This document shows, in pieces, positions 21,254-30,403 of a stretch of 32,500 nt of DNA. The first letter of the stretch is position 1. Each line of letters begins with the position of its first letter. Source of the DNA: Zygnema cylindricum (taxonomy: Eukaryota > Streptophyta > Zygnematophyceae > Zygnematales > Zygnemataceae). The stretch spans positions 1-32,500 of the forward strand of contig JBBHKE010001067.1 in the NCBI GenBank assembly GCA_037447655.1, given 5' to 3'. The position numbers and the translations under genes are program-made. A model generated the notes under the pieces. The model saw nothing but the letters and a program-made list of their open reading frames with translations. It ran no database searches and had not been told where the DNA came from.

Positions 21254-22294
21254 AAATTAATGTTCCATTATTAACTATTTTCTAGGTCTAAATAGTAAGA
21301 AGTCGAGGCAATCTACCTCTAACTTCTCTCTCCAACTCTCAAACTTGTCGCAGTCACTGAGAAACAAGAGAGGGAGCTAGAGCCATGGCTACCTAGGCTA
21401 TCAAGAGGTTTACGGGGAATATATATTAGTTAGGAGTTTTAAACTAAAAGGAATGTGCTGGCCACAGGATTTGATCCTGATACCTGCCGGCTGGCAAACT
21501 GCCGGTTGCCGGTAGTCTTAGCCGTTACCTCTAGAACTAGTGTTACGTACTATGTAATTCGATAATTAATTAAACATTATGAGTTTGGATAATTCATATA
21601 ACTGTAACTATTTACGAGATACATAGATCCAGTAATATAGCAGTACGGATTACGGTACGGATAAGAAACCTATACCGCGCATTTATTTCTTTAATGAAAT
21701 GAATATCGCGCATGTATTTATTACTGCTACGATTAAATGTGAATTTCATCGGACGGCCGGAATTAACGCCGAGATCGCGGAAGAGGATTTCGGCGGTTTG
21801 TGGTCATCGCCACATCGGATGACACGTGGCGGAGTTACATTGGATCGCGGCATCTCTGAGGATTACAGGAGCGAATCCGGACATACCACGTGTCGCCATT
21901 AGGGCATGTCGTACAGTGTCCGTACAGAAAGTACACCGGCAGCTGTACTTTTGTGAACAGAACTGTAATCTGATTGGTTCCGTACATTAGTAGATAGAGT
22001 TTGTGAGAGAGATAGGACTTAGAAAAATTAGGAGATTGGACCCTCTCTCCCAGAGAGCTTGTGTACAAAAAGTCAACTTTGACCCTCTATAACTTACTGC
22101 TCAGGGGAGCAAATTCAGAGATTCTTTTTGCTATCGACTCAGAAGAGTCTTGTCTTCACAGGGGAGAAGTTGGTTAGAGTTTTTGTCTGCCAGGGTGGCA
22201 GTTATTTTTGCTGAAACACAAAGGGGTCAGGGTTATCCTAGAGGCTTCTTGGAAGCTATCCACTCTGAGGACTTATGGAGGTCTCAGAGTTTCA
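21249..22294 (+). repeat. 3' LTR of element A (1046 bp)
   Basis: It begins TGTAGAAATT and ends CAGAGTTTCA before the target duplication gtcta. The U3 hairpin is intact here: in CTCTAACTTCTCTCTC against GAGAGGGAGCTAGAG, 15 of 16 positions pair, counting wobbles. It also holds a gag ATG at 22275 that reads 13 codons into the flank before a stop. Confidence 0.95.
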
Positions 22295-22746
22295 GTCTAG
22301 TCGTACCTTGTAGTTCAAGTCGGTTCGCAAATGTTGGTCAGATGTTTTCACCATGTTGACTCTTACGTGTTTCTAATCATGTACCATGTTATTGTTACGT
22401 GACGTTTCAAGGAGTATATTGATGCGTAGTGAGAAAGAAGTTTTTATCAATTGGGTGAGAGTCTATCCTCGTTGTAAATTATAAAGGAGTTTTAGGAGTT
22501 AAGGGAGTTTGATAGCTTTGTGGTGTTTCTTGAGGAGTTAGAGGAGGTTAATGAAGATTATCTTTGACATGATTAAGAGGAGTTAGAAGTGAGAGTGTTT
22601 TCAGGGTGTGAGGAAATTATGTAAGAAAAGTTCTTCGTAGAATAAATTGGCTTTCGTGGGGTTATCTTTCTCTAGTGTGTGTTTTATCTTTTATGCTTCT
22701 GCTTGCATTTGCACTCAGTGTTTAATTATTTGATTCTATCAAAGCA

Positions 22747-23192
22747 CACTGACATCAGTAGTTGGAATGATGCCAGTTAGAGGGATGTACCTATGAGAAG
22801 ATGTACTTATGGGTATGTGTTGTTTGTGGGGGAACGTGTTTACTGTTCGAGTAGCAAGCAACAAAAGGTGGTTACTCAGTCCACTAAGGAGGCTGAGTAC
22901 ATGGCCTCTTGTTCTGCTGTGAAAGAGTTGATGTGGGTTAAGTCTTTATTGCAAGAAATGGGGTATAGCAAGGAGGGAGTGCTAGTGTTTTGTGATAATC
23001 AGGCTGCCATTCCAATTGCAACCATTCCAAAACATCATTTTAAAGCCAAACACATGGACATGAGATTGAGCTTTGTGAGGGAAAAGGTTGAAAACAAAAT
23101 TTTGAATCTTGTGTATAAATCTGATGAAGAAATGGTAGCAGACATGATGACAAAACCTGTGCCTTCTCCAAAGTTAAATTATTGCAGATAAA
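22747..23192 (+). pseudogene. pol: pol of element B, last part (RNase H)
   Basis: This continues the RNase H frame broken at 15590. It starts with a degraded TDIS-WNDAS block (the Asp of the motif remains), a stop at about 22777, then an open stretch 22793-23191. That stretch has YGYVLFVGERVYCSSSKQQK, EAEYMASCSAVKELMW, FCDNQAAIPI, HHFKAKHMDMRL and MVADMMTKPVPSPK, so RNase H acidic residues are kept. RNase H would remove the RNA strand during reverse transcription. The polypurine tract follows at 23228-23240. Confidence 0.88.
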
Positions 23193-23240
23193 AGTGTGGG
23201 TTAAAAGGAAAATTGAAATTAGACTAGAAAATAAAGGGAG

Positions 23241-23630
23241 TGCTTGAAATCACTAGATTTAGAGGGTATTTTCTACATCTGAATAAATTAAGTAAAAGTG
23301 CAAACATCCAGTCTCCACCTTCTCTCTCAAGCCCCTATACTTGTCGTAGTCACTGAAGGTGAGAGAGCGTGGTGGAGCCATGGCTGTCTTAGCTACTCAA
23401 ACAGGACAGCAGAGTGACATATGTCACTCTTAACAAAAAGGTTGAGTTTGGCAGGACTCGAACCTTCGACCAACAAAGAAAGGCGTAGCTGTCATCTCTA
23501 ACCGGTTAGTCGTAGAAGATTGTTAAAGTATACAAGGTTTCATATCTATTTGAACAAGGCTTATGACATTAATCCGATTAACGAAATTACTGACGGAAAA
23601 TATAGAAACTAGTTGTAATATAGTGCGAGT
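23241..23630 (+). repeat. 3' LTR of element B, first 390 bp
   Basis: It begins TGCTTGAAATCACTAG and matches 9714-10102 of the 5' LTR throughout, including hairpin and antisense tRNA-like module. It breaks after cgagt, where element C is inserted. The 5' LTR reads straight on at that point (cgagtaaatg), which marks the empty site. Confidence 0.9.
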
Positions 23631-24922
23631 TGTTGTGATTTGAAAACTTTAGTACTCAGTAAACAGGCTAGTGAGAGAGAGATTAATACTTTGAATAATT
23701 TTTGGTTTACACACTTTAGTACTGAACTCTAATAGTGTTACAGTAGTATAAGGACAAAAGAGTGTACTGTACTTCTATAGGGACACGCGTCAGCAGATGA
23801 GAATTTTGCAGGTATTTCGGAATGGCGCCGACACTGACAAACACGTGTCAGACATCAAACGAGCGGATTCACAGAATCGAACGGATGAAGTCTGGACTGG
23901 ACGTCCGATTAATTGATTGTACGGATTAAGTATGGAACATTGATTCGAATCGTGTCGATGGACGATTCACGCAGGACCAAAAGTGACAAGGCCCGCCGTA
24001 CGCACTTAGGTGCTTCGTACCGCACAACAACTGTCGGCTCGACTTATGTGAACCATGCTGACTAAGCACCAATTTGAAATGGGACCACAACAAATGATTT
24101 GGAAGTGTGTCGTCCATCGCGAAGATCTACTTTACATCTTACGACGATCCGTGAATTCGGAATTGACTTGTACCGACGCTTATAGTAATTTGGACGGATT
24201 CGCTAATTGGTGACTAAGCAAGTGGCACAATGTATGTACGGCCACTATCTGTAAATATCTGAAACAACATTAATTTGTATGTAGTGAATTAGTTTTTAGT
24301 GTTACATTATTGAAATAGGATAAAAGTTACAATTAGGGTTTTTGACATACTTCCGGTACAGTAGATGTACCGTTGACGTACAGTGACTTTATTAGGGTAC
24401 AGTACTTAGTTACACGTGTAGTACCTTGATTAGTGCAAGGCTCAGTAGATAGCTATGTGAGTATAAAATGTAGGACTTAGTTTATTTTCAGCATCAGCTG
24501 AGTTTATCAAAGTAATGGCAGACTGTTTTTCTGCATCTTTGACCTGTCACTGTGATCACTTTGATTGATATCTTGATATGAAACTTTGTGTGGATGTTTT
24601 GTGATATATAAAATATATGGTTGTGTAGTTTCATTTTGTTCTGTTGTTTCTGTAGAATTCTGAGAGAGATTTACTTGGTTAGTTTGATAAGCTGTCAACT
24701 GTTTTTGGGAAACTCTGGAGCTCATATCTTTTGGATTCATTTATGGATTAAGCTGTTACTTTGGGAGGCTATAGTGTCGAGTACATTCTACATACTCGTG
24801 CAGTTTGAGGTGCTTTTGTATTTTGTGGAGTAATCTGTGTTGTCTGAAACACAACTATTTTGGGGTAGTCTGTGGGTGTTTTTCCGTGGGTGATCCATGG
24901 CTGAAATAGGCTATGGACAACA
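23631..24922 (+). repeat. 5' LTR of element C (1292 bp)
   Basis: It begins TGTTGTGATTTG and ends ATGGACAACA before the primer site. It includes ACACGTGTC at about 23841, several GTAC motifs at 24350-24430 and the conserved block GTAGATAG ... TAGGACTTAG at 24448-24480. Positions 24016-24020 (cgtac) are the undisturbed form of the site that element D occupies in the 3' LTR. The gag ATG is at 24897, 26 nt inside the LTR. Confidence 0.9.
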
Positions 24923-26025
24923 GATTATGGGCCCCCGCCCATGGCTATCCATATTTTATGGATCTAACTATCACTACTGGAAGTGTGTGCTCGAGAGCTA
25001 CTTCGAGGTGATGGAGCTAATGGATGTGGCGGATGGGACTTTGGTCGAAACATCAAGTGGATGGGAGAAGAAGAACCGTGAGTGTCTAACAGTTATCAAG
25101 AACTCCTTGATAGAGAAACTAGTAATGACATACCTTAAGCTGAAAAGTGCAGCTGAACTATGGAAATATCTAGAATGTAGGTTTTCAAAGACTTCTTTGT
25201 ATCACTGGTTTAGTAGCGCCACTAAACATTTTGGATATAAGTATGTAGGCTGAAGCATGGTGGAGTATTGTACTGGTATAGAAAGATTATTTGCAGAAAA
25301 ATCTTTGGCAGGAGGAAGCTTTACAGATGCACAACAAGTTGTTGTATTAATGAGAGGCTTACTTAGTGACTATAGAGATGCATCAAATAGAATAGCCAAA
25401 ATTGATAAAAGGGATTGGAACTTAAGCCAAGCAATCCGCATAGTGTTAGATGAAGAAGATTTCAAAAAAAAAATGGAAGGAATATGGAGGTCTCTAAGTC
25501 TTAGTTTCAGAAAATTAGAAGTAATAATGAGTGCGGAAAAGGACTTAAGAATTGTTTTTACTGTAATGATTTAGGACATACCTTCAGCGTATGTCCATCA
25601 TATAAAAGTGCATGTGTTACAGAAATTTTCAGAGATGGGTGGGACAACAACAGAGTTCTACCCTCAACAAGGAGGGAACCAAGTGCTTTCAGGAGTGAGG
25701 GACAAGCTTCAACCGTTGACAAAAGGCCTACACATTCGGTCGACAAATATGTTTACTTGCCGAGTGTCTATGTTTTTCAAAATACGGTGAAAGAGGAAGG
25801 AAAGGGGAGATTTGCTGCCACAAAAAATGGAGTGGAGGAAGAAGTAACAGAAAAGGTTTATCCTACTGTCAATGTTTTCGATGACAGATTGGTGAGTGAC
25901 ACAAACTTCCAAAAAGAAGGGGTTAGTGAAATAGCAGAAGTTGAAAGAAGTGAAGGGGATCTGAAAATGAAAGTGGAAGAAACTGAAAATAGTGTGGTCA
26001 CCAAAGATAGTGTGGAGAAAGAATA
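24897..26025 (+). pseudogene. gag: gag of element C, with zinc knuckle and charged tail
   Basis: The frame opens at 24897 inside the LTR as MAEIGYGQQIMGPRPWLSIF. A single stop TGA at 25251 separates it from 25257-25574 (VEYCTGIERLFAEKSL ... LLSDYRDASNRIAKIDKRDW). This is the Gag core pattern of copia elements. A shift near 25535 gives the CCHC knuckle CFYCNDLGHTFSVC. That frame then stays open for about 150 codons to 26025, through a tail rich in Glu, Lys and Val with no recognisable domain. Gag would bind its own RNA and could enter particles of a helper element. One stop and one shift make this copy inactive. Confidence 0.8.
24923..24938 (+). other. Primer binding site of C (diverged)
   Basis: GATTATGGGCCCCCGC abuts the LTR. 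TTATGGGCCC matches the initiator tRNA-Met anticodon-loop complement; about 12 of 16 positions agree in all. It is the weakest of the five. Confidence 0.6.
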
Positions 26026-26870
26026 GAGTGAAATAGATTTGGTTTTTGTGACTCTCTCTTGTGATAGATTGGTGTGTGAAATTTGCTTACAATGGGATGA
26101 TAATCTTTAAGAAAAAGGAGTAAAAGGAAGTGAAGTACACTTAAAATTGAATGCATAATATTCTTTAGATATAGAACATACCGAAATGAAACCAAAACTG
26201 AAAGAAAGACCGAGAAAAGATGATAAGAAAATTAGAGTAAGGAAGGGGAATGATGAGAGAGAAAATGGTGGATTAACACAAGATGGGAAAACACATTAAG
26301 TAAATAGAAAGAGATTACAGAGGAATCAAAATGAAAAACTTTGAGAAAATAACTCTTCAGGGGAGTGGTAAGACAACGGAAAAATACAAAAAATCAGTGA
26401 GAAGGATCACACTTTCTAGAGGAAATAAGGAGGCATATTATGGAAAAAGCACAAAGTCTACGAGGAGACCAGAGTGTAATAAGAAAACAAAAAGAAGATA
26501 TAAATTACGGAAGACCAATCAGAGAAGAAACCAGCTCCACAGGGGACCACACAAAAGACCAGAAAAGCTATTTTTTAGGTGGAAACATCGACACCTCCGA
26601 AGTGAAATATCATTGTTAGAACGGGAGAAAAATTGGAGTGGCTAAAAGTTTGACAAAATCTTAGATTTGTTGGTATATGTATGCTTAAAACTAACATTTA
26701 GGAGGAGTGTTGTTTTTTTTTTAAGTTTTGGATGTTTAGTAGTGAAGGTTGTGGGAGGGAATTTTCGAACTTATAATATTTGTTCTTAATCCCTGCTTCA
26801 GTATGTACCTGAATTACAGTAGTCGGTTCTGTAGACAAAGTGAAGTACTGAGTCTAAAGTTTTAGGGGAG
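26026..26870 (+). other. Remaining internal region of C, Lys/Arg/Glu-rich remnants, no pol
   Basis: Only short broken frames are seen. The longest, 26331-26645, is very basic (many Lys and Arg) with no known motif; purine-rich composition (A plus G) alone can give such a frame. No DSG, HHCC, YVDD or RNase H motif occurs. The segment ends in TTTTAGGGGAG (26860-26870), the probable polypurine tract. Confidence 0.55.
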
Positions 26871-27262
26871 TGTTGTGATTTGACAACTTTAGTACTCAGT
26901 AAACAGGCCATTGAGAGAGGGATTAGTACTTAGAATAATTTTTGGTATACACACTTTAGTGCTGACCCCTAATAGTGTTACAATAGTATAAGGACAAAAG
27001 AGTGTACCGTACTTCTATAGGGACACGCGTCAGCAGATGAGGATTTTGCAGGTATTTCAGAAAGGCGCCAACACTCACATACACGTGTTTGACATCGAAC
27101 GAGCGGATTCGAAAAATCGAACGGATGAAGTGTGGACTGGACGTTCGATAAATTGATTGTACGCATTGAGTATAGAACATTGATTCGAATCATGTCGACG
27201 GACGCGATTCCCGTAGGACCACAAGTGACAAAGCCCGTCGTACGCACTCAGGTGCTTCGTAC

Positions 27263-28509
27263 TATTAGAATTCAAGTATTTTCTAGGTCTAGAGATTGCA
27301 AAATAAAAAGCAAATAAAAGATATTGACAGCCTGTCATTAACTCCTCACTCAAGTCCCCACACTTGTCGCTATCACTAAAGACCGGAGGAGGAGTTAGCC
27401 ATGGCTGCCTGTGCTGTTCAGAGAGAGACAAGCAATAGTTTCATTGGGTTTTCTAAAAGGGAGATTGACGGAGCTAGGAATTAATCCCGGTACCTACCGT
27501 ACGACAATTTCGCAGTAGCCGGTTTCCTTAACCTAATAGTCTAGGTCATACAAATGTTGTTGTATGTTAAATGGAGGATGCATTTCAAATGATTGTTCGT
27601 CGACCTATTTTTGGCTTAGCTTTTTGCATGATAGTTTGGGTCGCTTCTGCGGTCTATTTTAGACCAAAGAACAACACTATATACATAATACATAGAAACA
27701 ATTGTGTAAAGTACGAAGTACGGTACGGTTACGAAATAAATACTGCGCATTTTGTTTGACATCGGAAAGAATATCGCACACGTATTTATGACGGCTACGA
27801 TTGAAATCCGGATTTCATCGGACGGCCGCGAAGGATGCCGAGATCACGGAATAGGATTTTTGCGGTTTGCGATCACCGCCACATCGAATGACACGTGGCA
27901 AAACCACATTGGATTGCGGCAACTTCGGGGATTACAGAAACAAATCCGGATATGACATGTGTCGACATTTTGGCCATGTCGTACGATGGCCGTATAGAAA
28001 GTACACCGGCACCTGTACTTTTCTGTACGACACAGTATTTTAATTGGTGCCGTACTTCAATATATAGAGTTTTAGAGGGAGATAGGACTTAGAAAAATTT
28101 GGAAGATAGGACCCTCTCTTTGATAGAGCTTCTGTACAAAAGGTCATATTTGACCATTCATAACAATCAATTTACTTGACCATTTTAAGTGATTCTTTTT
28201 GCGGCAGACTCAGAGGAGTCTAGGCTACATAGGGGTGTAGTCGGTCAGAGTTTTTGCTTTCCAGGCTGGCTGCATTTCTAAGGGAAAGTTAAAGTGGTTG
28301 AATGTGTCCAAAACTCATATTCTAACTTTGCATTCTATGGTGGAACTGAGCACACAGAAAGTCTTATTTCACAAATGTGAAGCTATAATATGTTTGTGAT
28401 TGTCAAGGGGTCAGTCATTTAAGTTTTTATCAACTTGGAGTCGGCACTATCTAGATAAGCTTCTTTTGGATTTTCGATTTCTGTGGGCAATGGAGCACAC
28501 AGAGTTTCA
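27263..28509 (+). repeat. 5' LTR of element D (1247 bp)
   Basis: It begins TATTAGAATTC (TG decayed to TA; the 3' copy has TGCTGGAATTC) and ends CAGAGTTTCA. It holds the U3 hairpin, tRNA-like block (about 27476-27545), G-box TGACACGTGGC at 27889-27899, GTAC cluster, TATATAGAG at about 28060 and paired hairpins at 28206-28240. Segment 27552-27675 (124 nt) has no counterpart in the 3' LTR, which has 65 different bases there (30693-30757). Confidence 0.92.
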
Positions 28510-30364
28510 GGCTATGGGCCCACCATCTAGGGTGCCTATGTTTGATGGAAAAGGCTTCACTTATTGAATGTTTACAATGGAGGGATTGCTTTTCGAGAAG
28601 CACTTATGGGGAATTTTTTCGGGACAAGTGAGATGTCCGCCACCTGGCTTTGGAGGAGCATACTATGGAGAATTATCTGGTGCTGCCTAGAATATCAACT
28701 GGAGTTCAAATGCAACGGAAGGTGAAGGGAAAAACCTTTCCGTGGATGGGGAAATAGGAGAGAAGGATAAATGGACACCTATGGTGAGGGGAGCTAGGCT
28801 CTCAGCTATGGTACCACTTGTGGGGATTAAAACTGAAGAAAATGACACAAAAATATGGGAATACAAAAACACTATAGCAAAACATCTCATTCTTAGATAT
28901 GTGTCTAAGTCCATAGCTATCACTCTTTTAAGTCTAACGAAGTCTTCAGAGATATGGGAAGCACTAAGTCAAATTTATAAGATTGAGACTATTCAGAGGC
29001 AGCAGTTAGTAAAACACGAAATAGAGGCCAATGTTTATAAGGGCGGTAACATGATAGAGTTTTGCAATGATATTGTTGCGTTATATGTTGAGCTTGCTAG
29101 TGCTGGATATGTAGAATCTGAGGAGAGAAAGATTAATACACTACTCATGAAACTCCCAGATGAGTACGAAAACATCATTTGTCGTATGCAGGCAATGGAT
29201 GGCTCCTCGTGGACTTAGAGCTTTACCATGGGGATAATTCTTGTGAGGGAAAGCATTTTGGAGCTTCGTAGGGGAAGTGACAGGGTGAATGCATTTACAG
29301 CTTGTGGTGATTGGCAGAAGCGCGATGAGAGGAATGGCGGTGATTGGCGGAAGCGTGATGAGAGGAACGGTGGTGACGAGCGGAAGCGTGATGAGGGGAA
29401 GAAAGACAAAGGTAAACCTTATCGAAACTTTGGTGGAAAGAGAGGGAGAGGAAAAGAAAGTGGAGCTTCGAAAAAAGGGGTTTGCTTCTTTTGTAGGGAA
29501 CCGGGTCACTATATGGAGGAATGCCCTTGTTTGGAAAAACTTAGAAGTTGGAATGTGGATGAGGAGGAAGAAGGGGAAGAGGAGAAAGAGGATGAAGATA
29601 TTTTAGAGCTTCTCCGGATCAGTAGTATGGGGAAGAGAGAAAAGCACACAAAAATTCCACGAAAGCAACAATGTGCTTTTGGAGGTATAAGGGAAGTAAA
29701 GAGAGAGGAGATACTTGAGGGAGTTCAAAATATTGAGGATAGTTTCATAGATATTTTGGAAACTGAAAAGTGGTCGGAAAAGGAGACTTCAATGGATTCA
29801 AAGGATAGGGGAGAAGGGGAATATTTAAAGAATGGTTTAGGGGAGGAGAAATATTATTTGGGAATAAAAATAGAAAGTGATAGTGGAAAGAATTCCATGG
29901 GAGAGAGTGAGGGAAGTTCAAAAAATGGGGTAATTAACATAGATAAAAATATGAGTACGGAAGATGTAGATCTTATGAGGAACTTAGTGGGGACTAGTGA
30001 TTTTTGGGAATATTTGGGGGGGGGTGGATTTGACATCACTACTTGGTGTGATATCGCTTGTGAAGATGTGCCTATAAAAGGGTTATCATCCGGGTATGTG
30101 TTGCAAATTGGGGATGGGGCTGACTGTTGGAAATGCAAAAGGAAAAGTGGATTTTGGTTGGATGAAAAGGGAAGGAGGTGGATAAAATCTTTGCTTGGAT
30201 TTATGAAAAGTGGCATGCAAAATAAAATGTATGATCGACAAGATGAAATTATTTTTGGTCATCTAATAAACTTTCTTAAATATAAAGGTATTCGCTTGAA
30301 GTTCATGAAGGAAAAAGGAAAAAGGAAAGGAAAAAATATATATATATGTATTTGTTGTTTTTGA
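28490..30364 (+). pseudogene. gag: gag fused in frame to a reduced RNase H-like tail (element D)
   Basis: One frame runs 1875 bp with three stops and no frameshift: TGA 28565 (Trp position), TAG 28688 and TAG 29216 (Trp position). From 29228 it is open for 378 codons. Blocks are the Gag core (YKGGNMIEFCNDIVALYVEL, MKLPDEYENIICRMQ), three repeats of an 11-residue unit GDWRKRDERNG (29306-29398), the CCHC knuckle CFFCREPGHYMEEC and an acidic stretch. A segment aligned to the RT end follows, then one aligned to RNase H: ITTWCDIACEDVP, SGYVLQIGDGADCW, WIKSLLGFMKSGMQNKMYDR and FLKYKGIRLKFMKEK. Two Asp positions persist, but the AEY Glu block is gone. The protein may have worked as Gag, with the tail as a vestige. 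Confidence 0.85.
28510..28525 (+). other. Primer binding site of D
   Basis: GGCTATGGGCCCACCA abuts the LTR: 15 of 16 bases complement the initiator tRNA-Met anticodon arm. It is in frame with gag from the ATG at 28490 (M-E-H-T-E-F-Q-A-M-G-P-P). Confidence 0.78.
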
Positions 30365-30403
30365 TGGGAGTTGAAAGAAAATTAGACTAGAAAATAAGGG
30401 GAG

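Larger units (their letters stand above)
15836..22294 (+). mobile_element. Element A: nearly complete copia retrotransposon
   Basis: LTRs are 15836-16894 and 21249-22294, and the exact 5-bp target duplication gtcta is at 15831-15835 and 22295-22299. Between them are a primer site, gag, a full set of pol domains and a polypurine tract. By my hand count the LTRs differ at about 48 of 1045 aligned positions (about 95% identity), plus one 13-bp unit of a CGGATTACGGTA-type tandem repeat lost from the 3' copy. The insertion is therefore fairly recent but not current. A few inactivating changes are present. It is the youngest-looking and most complete element here and could once have supplied enzymes to defective relatives such as D. 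Confidence 0.95.
15586..22746. mobile_element. Unit X: solo-LTR-like insertion in RNase H of B, itself split by element A
   Basis: After removing A, X is 15591-15835 joined to 22300-22741, about 690 bp. It begins TGTTAGGATT and ends GATTCTATCA, with TG...CA ends and a short imperfect inverted repeat. The flanks aaaca (15586-15590) and aagca (22742-22746) look like a 5-bp target duplication with one change. B's RNase H resumes exactly after it. Left and right parts hold related units containing GTTCAAGTCGGTT, so X has internal tandem repeats. It does not share the hairpin or tRNA-like modules of the other LTRs. A solo LTR of an unrelated family is the best fit. Confidence 0.6.
9714..23630 (+). 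mobile_element. Element B: old copia retrotransposon carrying nested insertions
   Basis: The 5' LTR (9714-10708), primer site, gag and pol are on the plus strand, and the 3' LTR starts at 23241. Three insertions split it: solo LTR F (11981-12999) in the protease region, unit X with element A (15591-22741) in RNase H, and element C (from 23631) in the 3' LTR. The rest of that LTR lies beyond the window. Taking out the insertions leaves about 5 kb, the usual copia size. Reading frames are broken by many stops and small indels. B entered the F-box gene at 9714; the far target duplication is not visible. Confidence 0.9.

Noticed and set aside
25600-26645. Envelope-like or other extra gene in element C
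   Set aside because: No signal peptide, membrane span or known motif; the composition is just Lys/Glu-rich, as expected from purine-rich DNA.
30335-30350. TA microsatellite at the end of the D frame
   Set aside because: Only five or so TA units; too short to report as a repeat.
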